Source: Blastomyces gilchristii SLH14081 (taxonomy: Eukaryota; Ascomycota; Eurotiomycetes; Onygenales; Ajellomycetaceae). From it: a DNA stretch of 64,000 nt. The first letter of the stretch is position 1. Each line of letters begins with the position of its first letter. The notes under the pieces are model-generated. The model was given only the letters and a program-made list of their open reading frames with translations, did not search any database and was not told the DNA's origin. The position numbers were made by a program, and so were the translations under genes. Location of the stretch: NCBI RefSeq assembly GCF_000003855.2, contig NW_003101672.1:1134134-1198133 (forward strand), read 5' to 3'. Positions 24,565-37,950 of this stretch are shown here, piece after piece.

Positions 24565-27500
24565 ATTATAAAAGTGTTAGCAGATACAGAAGCTTCTATA
24601 TAATATATTGATAATTATATAATCTGAAGATTGAAAGAGATCTGCTAAGTGAAGAATTCTCAATGCATAAGATTATCTGATAATTAATATTTAATATCAT
24701 CTGTAAGAGTAAGAGTTCTCTTGCACTTCAGAGAATAATCTTACTATATTTAAACGCGAGAGCTGCAGAATATGAAATACAATCTTATTCTCAGACTTAA
24801 TTGATTTCAAAGATTCAATCTGCAGATTCAATGACATACATGTCATATGCAGTTAACTGATAGAAAGAAAACAGTTCATACAATTCTATCAACTGATATG
24901 AGAAGAACATTTCATGTCTCTGATATAGAAGAATTAAATCTGCTTATGCATTAATAAGTAAAGAGAACAATTTACAAGATCTCATCTGAAAGCATTCTGT
25001 ATATCATATAGAACTCAGAAGCAGAGAAAACTAAGATAGAAGATATACAGAAGAACAAGTGTATAAAGAAGCTTCTGAAGAAGTATAAGAAGATCTTCTG
25101 AACAGATCTTTCACTGAAATTGTCACTGAAATAAGAATTTATACATGAGATTGACATAGAAGATGCAAAATCAGTCAATCAGAATATGTATTCTCTGTCA
25201 CAAACACATCTTGAAGAACAGAAGTATCAGATCACAGACCTTCTAGAACATAATCTTATATAATTCTCATCAAGTATGTGAGACTTTTCAGTTCTATTCA
25301 TGAAAAAGATGAGTGAAGAGTGATAAATGTGTATTGATTATCAAGCACTTAATAAGCTTATAATCAAGAATGAATATTCACTGTCATGAATTCAATAACA
25401 GTTGAATACAGTTGAAAACATCTGATATCTATCAAAGATCAATCTTCTCTCAGAATACTGACAGATCTGTGTAGATGAACTGTCAGTTCTATGAACTATG
25501 TTTAATACACAATGAGAGAAGTTCAAATTTCTGATAATATCATTTAGTCTGATAAATATATCTGTCATCTTTCAAACAATGATGAATACAATTCTTTATA
25601 AACAGAATGAAATCTCATGTCTTGTATATCTCAATAATATTCTAGTCTTTTCAAACTCATACAATGAACATCTGAAGTATCTTAATAAAGTGCTTATAAC
25701 TCTGACAGAGTATAAGCTCTATATCAAATCAATCAAGTGTGTGTTTGAAACAGAAGAGTTGAAGTTTATAGAACATATAGTAAGTGATGACTGTATATAT
25801 CTCATTCTGAAGAAATTGAATGTCATAGTAAATTGACTACAGCTGAGAAATGTACATCATGTATAACAGTTTCTTAAGTTAGTCTCATACTACTGCAGAT
25901 TTATCAAGGATTTCACATGAATATCTGTATCACTCTCAGATCTCTTAAGAGAAATGAATGCAAATCTGTAAAAGAAGAAGTTTCATTCAATCATCTGAAA
26001 TATCACATGTGAAGAGGCTTTTCTCACACTGAGAGAATGTATAATAACATTCTTAGTACTTATTTAACTGAATTATAATAAATCTTTCTACATTAAGACA
26101 GATGCATCTGAATGAGCTATCAGAGGCACTCTTCTACAGATGAGTAAGAATGACAAGCTGTATTTAATGACATACAATAGTAGAAAACTATCAGGCATTG
26201 AGCTCAATTACTCAGTGTATGAAAAGAAATTGCTAGCAATTAAGCACACACTGACATTGTGAAATAGATATATTAACAACAGACATACAACAACAGTGAT
26301 CATGAATCATGAAAGTCTTATCTATCTACAATTGACAATAAAACCTTTCAAACACTTAGTATGTTGAATCTCAGAGTTTCAAGTGTATAATCTTCATATC
26401 AAATACTGAAAGAAATTGAACACTGTGATATCTGACATAATCAGTTGCAGACTCAATTTCATGAGTGAGAGTTCTGTGAATCAGGCACAAGAAACATTCA
26501 TGTTAAATATACTGAGAGAATGCAAGAAATCAGAATGAGTGAATGTCATGATCTCTCACTTGAAGAATGACAAGGTGTCAGATAACAAGCATCTCATGAG
26601 AGTAGTAGAAGAGATACTTCTGAACTTCAAGCTGAGAAAATTGAAAAATGATGTTGTATTTTATCATAATCTAGAATATACAGAAGCTCTCTATCTAGAA
26701 TCTTCATTTAGACATAACTTGATAACTCACATGCACAAGGAATTCAGTCACTTAGAAAGCTCTGAACTCATGAGTATACTCAAATCAAGAGTATACTGGC
26801 CAAGCATGGCTGAGAACATTCAGGTGTACACTCATGAGTGTCTGAATTATCAGGTTGTGAAAGAATCTAAGAAAGGATTAGAACATGAGAAAGTACAATA
26901 TCAGATGAAGTATATAATACAACTGTTCAAACAATGAGAGATGAATCTCATAGATATATTACTGTAAACATCAAATGAAAACTGATGAATAATCACTGCT
27001 ATTGATTATACTACTGACTGATCAGTTATGAAAGCAGTTTCAGAGATGATAGAGAAGATTATGATAAAGTTTCTACATGATGAGATCTATATCAACTATG
27101 AAATACTGTGTGAGATTCTAACTGATAACAGTGTGAATCTTATAGAAGAAGTGATGAGACATTTTATAAGTCAGTTACAGATAAGACATTGTAGAATAAC
27201 ATCATATCATTCACAGATGAATGAGAAGATGAAACACTTGAATGAAATCTTAAGTAATATGCTGATGAAATATCTAGTGAGCAAGTCTATGAGATTATGA
27301 GATGAATATCTCAGTCAGGCACTATTAGTCATGTGAATTTGGCAGCATGCAGTCTTCAAGCATTCATCATTTTATCTGTTGTATGAATTGCATCCGCGCA
27401 TTTCAGAGAATGCTTTAGAAAAGATGAGGAAGAAAACAGCAGTTATAGACACAGCAGTAGCAGTTACAGATGCAACAGTCACAGATGTAAAACCAAGATT

Positions 27501-27900
27501 GAAAGAGATCAGCCACACATGTGTAAAAGCTAATGAGTTACTTCTGAATCAAGCAATTCAATTGAAAAGAATATAAGACTCACTAGTTAAGAAATTAAGT
27601 CTCAAGATGAGAATGTAAGTTCTTGTATATAATGAGAGTTCTGAGAAGTTTCAACCTAGATGATTTGAGTCATATAAAATACTCAAATCACATTCTCTGA
27701 AAATGTATGCATTGAAAGAATCAGAGGGACAGGTCTTATATAACTTAATCAATGATTTATAACTTATAAAAGCAAAGATGTAAGACCTGAGTGAATTATA
27801 ATTATTCACAGCACTATTATCAGTATTGAAAAAGAAGAGACTTATAATTGAAAAGTCTTATAAAGTAAGAGAAATCATAGACACTTACAAATCAGATGAT
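24565..27900 (+). pseudogene. Element D pol (protease-RT-RNaseH-integrase), broken
   Basis: Protease: ADTEAS near 24576-24595, the D-T-G triad damaged at Gly. RT: CIDYQALNK near 25332 and the box YLNNILVFS (25627-25653), with D-D now N-N. RNase H: about 26090-26330. The integrase zinc region at 26690-26860 shows HKEFSH followed by CLNYQV, a second Cys again now Tyr. The catalytic core is at 27028-27300, with ILTDNSVNLI carrying the second Asp and SYHSQMNEKM near the catalytic Glu. Open stretches of 85, 132 and 90 codons remain. Damage is RIP-type. The C-terminal tail to about 27900 shows no certain chromodomain. Confidence 0.85.
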
Positions 27901-28593
27901 CTCACTTATTCTGATCTTTTCATAATTATAAGAAAAGAATGAGAAGTAATGAAGAAATCAGATGAATATCACACTTTAATAAGTGATAAGACTGTAGCTG
28001 ATTGTATGATAACATGTCACAGATAGCAGATATAACATGACAAAGAGTGATCTCAAAGCAGCAGACTTGTACATGAGTCAGATTGCAGAAGAAAAAGAAA
28101 TTCAGAGTTAAATTCAACTGTTTACATCAGTTTAATTGCAGAGATCACAGAGGATGAACTATCTGAAATATTCACAGATGTATGAAATCAAGTCATCTCA
28201 ATCTCTGAGAATACTCAGAGATTGAATGAGATTAGTTTCAATGAGCTGTTCACTGTAGTGATCTGAGCAGGTGAAGAGAGACAGTATAATGTGTAAGACA
28301 GAATTACAAAAGATGAAAGCTGCTGAATCTAGTTACTGAACACTGTACTATATAGAGATTGTGTAAGAGTAGTGACTAGCAGATAAAGAAAAAGTGTAAG
28401 AAAAGAGATAATGAATTAATCATCAACTGTAAGAATCAGCTGTAAAAGACAAATGTTATCATACACATCTCATTCATTTTCATATGTCACATGTTTAATC
28501 TATTTCCAACATCACATCATCTGAAAAATGTCAAAAACAAAGGAAATCTCAAAACTCAAGGTCTGTAAAAAATTTGAGAGCTGCAAGTTACTC

Positions 28594-30255
28594 TCACAAT
28601 AACATCACACATGTCTCTGATTTCTCTACCACTCTGTGTATGACATTAATGTCATTTATCACAAGATTGGCTGAAATGCCAATATAGAAATGTGTACATG
28701 TATGTATAGAGAAATTGAAGAAGAGTGCAGAACCTGCAGAATCAGAAGTCAAGAAAGAGAGAGTGAAGACAGAAGAAACAGAAGAGAGAGACATAGAATC
28801 AGACAAATGATGAGAGTCACTCAGAGCTGAACACTTACAATCTGATGTGCACACAGCCTTTCTCACAGAGAAGGAAGAGAAAGTGATGAGAGAAGCTTGA
28901 GAGTGAAAGAGAGTAGTCTCAGCAATGTTATCATCTTCAATTAAAATAATCTCTGACACTGAAGTAACTAAGAATCATTATTAGTGTATAAAAATCACAA
29001 AATCAGAGATGAGAACAGTTACTGAATGAACACTTACTGATCTTAGAGTTGTACATACAATTACAACATGCATGAGACTTCTCAGAAAGAGAGAGAGAGA
29101 CACAGAGAAATACAGAAAGCAGAACATAGCATGTGAACAGCTCATTCTTATAATAACATCTCAGACAAGATGTATGAGCCTTATATCTGCAGATGTAAAA
29201 GAGTACAACATCTGTATTCTCATTTTCAAAAACACAGATATCTTTCATCTGCATCATGAAGTTAAACAACAGATATTAGAGAATAGACTGATACAGATCT
29301 ATTATTTCAAAGAAATTCATCAGAGTAAATGTTTCTGTGATATTGAACTTTACAGTCATGAAAAGCTTCTTGATGTCTGTGAATATCATAACTTCATACA
29401 CAGTAAAACTCATAATAATTTTCTCTAAGAACAGGAAAATCAGTGTTAGAAAGAAAAGATGAAAAAGAAAAAGACTTACAATCTCAACACTGTTAAGAGA
29501 GAAGATAATTCTCTGAGATAAATGAATAATTATCTCATTATAAATATTTAAAATGAACATAATAATCAGTATTTATGATCAAGCTTCAGATTATTATATT
29601 GTACACAGTCTTCATATAATAAATCATTCTGAGAGTCAGTAAGAAGAGTGAGAGTATACATGCTGAGAAATATGATTCATTAAGTCTATACAACATCTTC
29701 TTGAAACAGGAAGAGCTGATAACAAAAGCAGAGACAGTAAAACCAGAAGTAGCAGAAGTAAGAGTTGTGAGAACAGAGATAGCAGAAGCAGGAGAATCAG
29801 ACACAGAGATAGATGTAGAAGATTAAGAGAAAGCAGCAGAGAAAGAAATAGAGAGAGCAGAGAGAAGTATGAAAGACTCAGTCATATATAATATAAGCAA
29901 TTTCTTTATTATTACATTCTTCAAGTTCTCAATCAATGATTCAATATTGAGTTCACTATTATTAATAAACACAGATCTGTCAATATATGAGAATTCTATA
30001 TAAATAAAAACAACATATTAGCATCTACATTCATATAAAATCATGTCAGAAAACACAATCAGAAACCTGCTGAGAAGAAAATAATTAAGAGTATATAAGA
30101 AGATAAAGAGAGTATATCATTCATAATAGTACATTCTAATGATTATTAGAAGATAAACAAGTTCTGATCATATTTCACAATATGTTACACTTACTGCTAA
30201 CAAACTGTCTGATATGAGCACTATAATGATGCTTGTTATGAGAATAAGAGGTCAT
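28594..30255 (-). pseudogene. Antisense gene of element D, DUF3716-like, with introns
   Basis: On the strand opposite to pol, between pol and the 3' LTR. A candidate first exon is 30255-30195 (MTSYSHNKHHYSAHIR...), ending at a GTAAGT donor. The best-supported intron is 29479-29425 (GTAAGT, branch CTAAC, acceptor CTTAG; 55 nt). The exon below it is open except for one stop, TAA, fitting a CAA-to-TAA RIP change. It encodes CLRC followed 8 residues later by Cys, then ACCNCMYNSKISKCSF (29080-29020): the C-x2-C ... C-x2-C-x8-C pattern of DUF3716. A second intron (28968 to 29022 or 29037) leads to a Ser-rich exon at 28959-28594, which ends in its own stop. Function unknown; DUF3716 is uncharacterised. 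The first exon and its links are uncertain. Confidence 0.55.
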
Positions 30256-30561
30256 TGTCAGAAACATGTACAATGTGATAGATGAACAGATGAAAAGAGT
30301 TGAACAGAAGAAGAAGTAGAAATCTTGAATAAGATAGTAATATTCAATGATGATGATGATGAAGAAGATAATTGAAGAATGAGAAAAGTTAGTGAATAAG
30401 TGATATAATATAGTGAAGATTTCTTTATAAGAGTGTATGCAGAATACTAGCTGAATCAAGAATAGATTACAAGATTGTGAACACTAGTGACACACTAATT
30501 CACATGAAGCTAGAGTGAATGTCATGATCATGTGAGTGTGACTGAATCTGATAAGAGAGAA

Positions 30562-30749
30562 TGTAATTCAGAAGAATGTATAATAATTCAGAAGAATATA
30601 CAACTGTCAGATAATAACACAGCTGCTTCTGAACTTGCTTACAAGTGTAAAGAAGTCATAGCGGCCGCTAATTAATTTAGCGTATAATATATAAGAAGTC
30701 AGCATACGTCTGTAATTGTACACTGACTCAAGAAAACCTTTGAATCACA
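30562..30749 (+). repeat. Element D 3' LTR
   Basis: Inner half RIP-mutated: the tandem units read ATTCAGAAGAATGTA-like. Outer half keeps GCGGCCGC, TTAGCG and GCATACGTCTG. Confidence 0.92.
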
Positions 30750-30753
30750 TAAC

Positions 30754-32395
30754 AAAGAAAAAATAAAGAAAATTCACACTCACATTCTCAACATCTGCAA
30801 CACTTAATTCTCTCACAACTATCAATTTTTCTCTTCAAAGAAGCAGAGAGTATTATATCTGTGATACAGACAATTGTTGTATTTGACATAAAGACTGTCA
30901 GAAATGCACAGACTTCAGAAGAGCTGAATATCAGAATATATACAGTTATAACAGAGTCTTGAGAACTGACTATCTGTGTATATAATCAGATATCTCTCAT
31001 AAAGCTGTGTTCACTCTCTCAGTTATGCTGAAGTATTCAGCTCAGAAACAATTAAGATGTGAAGAGAGAGCTTATCTACTCAGATTAACTTCTATCATAA
31101 ATTTATAGCATTTACATTGTCTTGATTACTCAGATTTTACAGGTATCTGAGAACTTATCTCTTATTAATAATGAGATTGTGAAAATGCACTGCAGTGTAA
31201 GAATTATTGATAGAGAATCTAGACATATTTACATATATCTGATCAGAGATTGTGTGAGTAGAGAGAGAGTGATTATAGATCTGTGAGATTATAGAAGATA
31301 CTGATAACACTGAGAGCTTTATAAGAACTGTCAGCTAGAGTCTGTAAGAAATTACTTATAAGAAGACTTACAGTAAAGAAGAGAACTATGCTGCTTAGAG
31401 TCAGAAACTGATCTGAAGAAGATATGAAGTTAGCTGCTGATTTGAAGATTAGATGCAGTGACAGAGCTGAAAGAGATAAAGATACAGTTATAGATAGCAG
31501 TGTTTCTGCTTTATTAATTAGTAAAAAGTGATTAGAGAAGTTACAGAGATACTTATAAGAAGCTCAGCAGTGATCAGATATTATTTATAAAGATATTAAA
31601 ATTGAAAAATTTTTTTTTAAGAAGTTCTTGAATCAATATATAAATATTATTAGAAATACTCTCTCTCTATTATCTGAGTAAAAATACTTTACAGATGAAT
31701 AAGAATACTCACAGTTTATAAGAATGAAAGCTGTTATAGAAAAAGAAAAAAGAAGACAAGATTTTATAGATAGATCTGAGATATTTATACTACTTTAGAG
31801 AGATTTACTTATACTGTAAATAATCTCACAGAACAGTTAGATCACTTTAGTAAATAAGAGTGATTATAAATTATAGATCTGAATCTTTCTATATAATTAT
31901 AAAGAGTGATTATAGACTGTGAACATCTTGATTCTATAATTTTATAGAGTTAATAAAAGAATAAAAAATTCCTCACAATTCTACAGTGTTAAAGAACAAT
32001 GATTCATAAGAATAAGTGAAAGATTAACTTATAAATACTTCTCTTTAATAGAGATGATTTCACAGAGAGTAATTCATCTGTGAGATGAATCTGTGTAATG
32101 ATTATATAAGAATCTTATGAAAATAATTAAGAGTCAACTGAAACTCTTCTATATAAAAGATATAAAATAAATCTGTGTAATAGTCAGAGAAGACTCTATA
32201 AATTATAAAGAATCTTATGAAATAAGAAACTGAGTAACAGACTCTTTTCTCTTTATAATAATAAGAGATTTTTCCTCACTGAGATTTTTTATAGATATGA
32301 AGAATTTTTAGTAAGTATCACTACAGTGCTGAGCTGATTCTATAAAGTCACTCAGTGAAAGACTTCATGAATAAAGTCTTAGAGAGAGAAGAGTA
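30754..32395 (+). mobile_element. Element A, 3' region up to the LTR, with antisense gene copy
   Basis: Resumes A after D and matches copy C from about 38150. The minus strand of 30822-31584 is the counterpart of the antisense gene of B. It has a stop at 30822-30824, a kept Cys codon (TGC, 30843-30845) that is Tyr in B and C, and a start codon changed from ATG to ATA near 31584. The rest is RIP-damaged. A purine tract (about 32376-32393) precedes the 3' LTR. Confidence 0.75.
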
Positions 32396-32653
32396 TATAA
32401 GAAATCTCACTTCTCACAGATTCTTTATCTCTATTTCTATCTCTTATGTAATTAATAGAGCTAGCAGTTCTTGACTACATATAACTATATAGACTGAAGT
32501 TCATAAATACTATTCATAACTCAGCTTAAATACTATTATATATTTAATCTCTATATTTTATCTTTCTACTGTGAATACTTCTAGTAGTTAACAGTATATA
32601 TCACATCAAGCTGCAAATATCTGAATAATTGCCTGTGAGCACTTATTCTTACA
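32396..32653 (+). repeat. Element A 3' LTR
   Basis: 258-bp partner of 9893-10150. Inner end mutated (TATAAGAAATCTCACTTCTC), outer end better kept (TTGCCTGTGAGCAC, intact terminal ACA). Confidence 0.92.
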
Positions 32654-32658
32654 TCAGC

Positions 32659-32802
32659 AGCATCTCACTGTCAAGAAAAAGTAATCTGCTGACCTTGTAT
32701 AGAAGTAAGGTTCTTATATTTATCAATCAGATCTTTCTATGATATATCTGAATAATGTCATAGAGTGGTTGAAAACCGGTTCAGACGGCCTGTGAGATGA
32801 AT
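32659..32802. mobile_element. Old element between A and C, with left half of a GC islet
   Basis: AT-rich remnant (32659-32763) with no certain motif, then about 39 bp of GC-normal sequence (32764-32802) ending in TGAAT, the left target duplication of element C. Probably the same old Gypsy as 9056-9892, inferred from the clean TCAGC junction only. Confidence 0.45.
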
Positions 32803-33060
32803 TGTAAGAAATTCCGCTCCTCGCGGATTCTTTACCTCTATTCCTATCTCTCGTGTAATCAATAGGGCTAGCGGCCCTTGGCTACACACAACTATATAGA
32901 CTGGAGTTCACAAATACTATTCATAACTTAGCTTGAATGCTATTATATATTTAATCTCTATATTTTATCTTTCTACTGTGAATACTTCTAGTAGTTAACA
33001 GTACATATTATATCAAGCTGTAAACACCTGAATAATCACCTGTGAGCACTTATTCTTATA
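32803..33060 (+). repeat. Element C 5' LTR
   Basis: Outer end TGTAAGAAATTCCGCTCC with CGCGGATTC kept; inner end mutated (CACCTGTGAGC and terminal CTTATA). Confidence 0.92.
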
Positions 33061-33069
33061 TTTCAAGCT

Positions 33070-36000
33070 CAGTCAGTCAGCAATCACCTGTTATAACTGA
33101 AAGAATTAGAAACTTACATGCTTTAATCTCTGTGAACTCTACTGCAGACACTCAGAAGCAGTTATCTGAATTATGAATAACTCTTATGAAAGAAGTCTCA
33201 GAGAACTTATTAATTACTTATAAAACATTATTCTCTATATCTGTGATAGAGAAACTCTCTGAACTCATAAATGAATCAATCTTAGTGAAGAATATTCTTG
33301 AGCATCTCTTATGAAATTAAGCTATTTTTCTATAAGAAATGCTTACTGTCTGCAAACACTCTCAAACTGAGTCTCTAGACATAATCTTCAGAGACACTTA
33401 CAAACTGAAAAGAAACTTTCTTAAGTCATAATCACTTAAGATCACTTATCAAATCACAATCTATAAAAGCTTTTGTGAGTTTGTATTTGAAATTGACTTA
33501 CAAGCCTGACTATGTAATATGAAAGATGAAGAAGCTGTTATCTACATAATAACAGATCTTTATTACACTGAAGTCAAGAACTGACTGAATTATTTAGAGA
33601 ATGATTATAAGAGATCTCACTGATTCATTCTTAAGATCTATCTAGAGAATAAGTTAAGAGACTCTGTAAGCTGAACAGAGAACACCTGAGCTGTAATTAT
33701 CAATATTAGAAAAAGAGATGAAGAATCTGATAAAGACTACTCACAGTGCTTCATGAAATTATGATGTGAATTGAGATCTGTGAAAACAGAGCTCTGAAAC
33801 AAGACCTGAATAATGATGTTTATAAAGAGACTGAATAAAGACATGCAGAATAAGCTTATTGAGTAAGACTCTAAGTTCTTGACTCTGAAGAAACTGATGA
33901 CTCTCATTCATTATTTATAAATCACTGTGAGAGTCACAGATCTGTAAAGAGTGAATCACTGATCAGCTCTATAAGAGTCAGAACAACAGAGAACAGATTT
34001 ATCAGAAAAAGATAATAAGATATAGAGAGATTCATATCTGACTGCTGAGTAGAAAGAGAGAACTTCATAAGCTTCTGTGAATAGAGTATATAACAGAGAG
34101 ATTAAGAAAAAGAAACTCTGCTTCATCTGTTTTAAATCAGAACATCTTCATACAAACTGTCTAAACAAATTAAAATAGAAATTTAAGAAGTCACAGACAG
34201 AGTCAGTAACAGTCTTCTTAAGAGTCTTGAAGCTGATATCTGAATCTGTTACTTCTCTGATGAAAATGCTTACTTATAAGAAGAGACTGTATCACAGTAC
34301 TGCTGCTCTGCAAGCATGAAAAGTATTAATGAACTCAGAATCTCAGATCACTGTGATGTCTCTAAAGCTTGCAGAGTGAATAAGCTGAAAGATAGAGACT
34401 GAGAATCTGCTCTTATAATAAGTAGAGTATAAGAACTCAGACCTGAGAACTGAGAGACTTATAAGAGTTATTTTTGAATTACAAGATCTCTCTGAAATCT
34501 GAAGAAGATTTACAGAAACTGTGATTATCACAGACATTGCAGATGATATATACTTAGAACTTATATAACTTCAAAGATATAATTCACACATAGCTGTCTA
34601 TGAGTCAGGTTTATACTTTCAATCAGTGTTAACAGACTTACTTACAGAGATAGAATCAGTTAATACTGTAGAGTTGATTAGAGAAGACAAGTCTATCTAT
34701 ATAATGACTTTACAAGTGTCTGAGAACCTTGCAGTTATGAAAACTGAGCTTCAGATACTAGAGAAATACTGAGATCTTACAGAGATATTCAGCTCAGTAA
34801 AGACAGCTGAGCTTCTCTCTCACTGTGAGAAGAATCTGATAATAGATTTAATAGAAGAGTAGAAACCCTTCTAGAAATCAATCTATAAACTCTCTTATTA
34901 TGAGACAGAGGTCTTGCAGATCTATGTGAAGAAGAATCTGAAGAATAACTTCATCTGATCTTCACAGACCTCTGTGAGAGTCTCTGTAATATTTGTGAAG
35001 AAGAAGAATGAAGATCTCAGATTATATATAGATTATTATAATCTGAACTTCAAGATAATAAAGAGCTGCTACTCTCTATCTCTGATTGAGAATGTGATCA
35101 ACTATCTTATAAAAGCTGTCATATTCATATAACTGAATATAATCAATGTATATACACAGCTGTGAATACAGTCTGAAGATGAATAAAAGACTGTCTTTAA
35201 AACTACACTGAGATTGTTTGAATATCTAGTAATGTCTTTTAATCTGACTAATACTCTCACAGTATTTCAGTCTTTCATTAATAAAACACTTCATGTATAT
35301 CTGAATGTCTTCATAATAATATATCTGAATGATGTGATGATGTACTTTATAAAGAAGAAAGAACACACTGAGTATATGTGAAGTGTGTTAAAGATCTTGA
35401 ATGAGACAGAACTGTATATTAAGTTTACAAAGTGTAACTTCAGTACTCACTAGATTAATTTTCTAGAATATGTAATCACTGCAGATGATATTCAGATGAA
35501 ATCTTCATAAGTTAAGACTATTCTATTATAACTGAAGTTAACTAATATTCATGAGATTCAGATCTTTCTGAGCTTTGTGAATTTCTATAGATAGTTTATC
35601 TTTGTATTTATGAGAATCTTCTTAACTCTTACAGACATGCTGAAAAATGAAAATAAGAAGAAGTCATTCTATGAATAGAGAATGAAAAGATTATTAAGAA
35701 AAGAGAACTGCAAGAACTTTCTTATCTCAGAAGCTTATAAGATCTTTGTAAGATTAAAATAGATATTCATAGATACAGTAATACTATTTCACTTTGATCT
35801 TTTACTCTTAATCAGATTAGAGATAGATGTCTTCTTCTTTATAATTTCAGAAATAGTCTTATAACTACAGTTAAATAAGAACTGAGTTTCAGTGATCTTT
35901 TTCTTATAAAAGATGTAACTCACAGAGATCAACTATAATATTCATGATCAGAAGCTTCTCATAATAGTGAAATTCTTCTATCACTGATATCACTACTTTG

Positions 36001-37950
36001 AGAGTCTTATAACAGTGATTACTGTTAGAACTGATTATAACAGCTTATAATAGTTTACTTCAACTAAGAAACTCTCATAGTAGCAGATTTACTGAGCTCA
36101 GAGACTGAGTGAGTTCTGATTCAAGATAGAATATATTAAGAAAACTAAGAACTCAGTAGACAGACTCTCTTACAGATCAGACTATGTTAAGAAGATCAGA
36201 ATAATAGACACAGAGAGACTAGAGAAGACAGAAAAGCTTCACAGAATACTCAGACTGAGTATTATAAAGAGATTGACTGAAGAGTCTTTTAATTCTCTAT
36301 AAGAGAAGAGAGAAGAGAGAGAAGAGAAGTCTGTACAACTACTCTCTATAATACTGAGAGTCAATACTCTGAGAATCTCTATGAGAATTCTTGAAGAGAG
36401 TATCTATAATCTGAAGAGTTTGCAGACTTTGAGAAGTACTGTGAAAGATCTGATGTAAGAGAAAACAGAGTATAAGTCTTCATAAGATCTTCTATTCAGA
36501 TTGTCTGAACTGTAACTGAAGAATGAATATACTCAGTATATTCAGAAACTGCTTATAACAGAGATTAACTCTGCAGAAATAAAGAGTTAAAGAGACTTAA
36601 ATAATCTCTTATAAAGAGAGAGCTGAATTTATATATCTGTAAATAAGTTTCTATATATAGAACTTATTAAAAGATATCATGACTCTTCTCTAGTAAGTCA
36701 TTTTATAGATACTAGAACTTATAAGTTACTTATAAGAAAATACTTTTAACTGAAGATATAAGAACTTATGAAGAAGATAGTGAATTCTTATACTATTTAT
36801 CAGAATTCACAGATAGTGTGATTCAGATTATATAAAGAACTTACTTCTCTACTCATCTCATAAGAACCTTAGAAATAGCTAGAAATGAATGCTCTTGTGA
36901 GCCTCTCTGAAAGTAAGAATATATATAATACCTGCTTTAACAGTGTGCTGATGATAGTGAATCACTTTATCAAGATAACACACTTTATACTCATCTGTAA
37001 GAACTTGAAGTCAAAGAATTTAACTCATATCTTCATCTGTAATGTAGTTCAGTTATATAAGTTATCTATGAATATTATCTCAGATAGAGAATTAATCTTT
37101 ATAGAAGAGTTCTGATCTGATCTGATAATTATACTGAAGATTTCATGAGATCTAAGTATGACTTTTCATCAACAGATAGATGATCAGATAGAATATCTAA
37201 TAAGTATATTAAAATAGTATCTGTAATACTTTGTCAATTATAATCAGAATAACTGAGTGTATTGATTATTACTTACAGAGTTTATATATAATAACTTAAA
37301 ACATATCAGTACAGATAAAACTCTCTTTGAGATACTCACTGAGACTCATCTGTAAATAATCTTAATAAATCTGTGAGAGTATACTATAGAGTGTGATAAT
37401 ATCTGTGAATGAGCTGAGAGAATTCAGAAGATTCAGAAGAAAGTCTGTGAATTCTTGAAAAAGACTTAAAAGTATCAGAAGAGATACTATGACTTTAAGC
37501 ATATTATAAAGAGTTTTAAGAAAGATAATAGAGTCTGACTAAGTCTAGAAAATATTATCATACAGAGATCTAGTAAGAAGCTGAATCTCTTATAAATAAA
37601 GTCTTATAAGATTGTGAAGAAAGTTAGTTTACAGTTCTATAAATTAAAATTATTATCTGAGTTATAGATATATAATGTTTTTCATGTCTCTTTACTCTGT
37701 AAATATAAGAAATTCTTAGAAGAGAACTCTATAGCTCATTACTCTGTTTACAAAGTACTAGAGAGTGAAAGAGAATATCAGATTAAAGAGATTATTAACT
37801 CAGAGAAGTGAGATTATAAGCTCTGATTCAAGGTTCAGTGATAAGAGTATTCTGATAAGATAAATAAGTTTACTTAAGAATTATCTGAGTAGATAAGATA
37901 TCTGCAGAAGCTGAGATATAACTTCTATACTATAAATTCTGATAAGTCAG
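33070..37950 (+). pseudogene. Element C gag-pol with chromodomain, broken
   Basis: Gag retains a complete zinc knuckle, CFICFKSEHLHTNC, near 34120-34165. RT (about 34940-35460) has ISFDLTN-like sequence with the box altered to YLNDVMMYF. The integrase core is visible at 36885-37115 (MIVNHFIKITHFI, and IISDRELIF with the second Asp). A chromodomain-like segment lies at about 37760-37910. Long stretches have a stop every 10-30 codons, nearly all explained by Trp, Gln or Arg codons changed by C-to-T or G-to-A. Confidence 0.82.

Larger units (their letters stand above)
22496..30749 (+). mobile_element. Element D: full-length Ty3/Gypsy element, family II
   Basis: LTRs at 22496-22682 and 30562-30749 (187-188 bp) bound an 8.25-kb element inserted in A. 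A 4-bp target duplication TAAC lies at 22492-22495 and 30750-30753. The LTRs are unrelated to family I. Plus-strand order: gag (22690-24560), protease, RT, RNase H, integrase (to about 27900), a 2.6-kb 3' region holding an antisense gene, purine tract (about 30550-30561), LTR. No clear chromodomain was seen. RIP-inactivated. Confidence 0.92.
9893..32653 (+). mobile_element. Element A: Gypsy chromovirus, family I, interrupted by B and D
   Basis: The 5' LTR is at 9893-10150 and the 3' LTR at 32396-32653. The 5-bp target duplication TCAGC occurs at 9888-9892 and 32654-32658. Removing B with one CAGAA and D with one TAAC leaves about 7.25 kb, matching the intact sisters B (7245 bp) and C (7248 bp). 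The order on the plus strand is LTR, gag, protease, RT, RNase H, integrase, chromodomain, antisense gene region, purine tract, LTR. The pieces are 9893-15042, 22288-22495 and 30754-32653, and each junction is continuous with the sequence of copy C. It is RIP-inactivated throughout. Confidence 0.93.

Noticed and set aside
29072..29428. Sense-strand 118-codon frame in element D as a gene
   Set aside because: It mirrors the antisense DUF3716-like exon, runs across the antisense intron and shows no motif.
34343..34537. Repeated 64-65-codon minus-strand frame (also near 11433-11630 minus and 20551-20748 plus)
   Set aside because: Shadow opposite the protease region of family I; it recurs only because the elements do.
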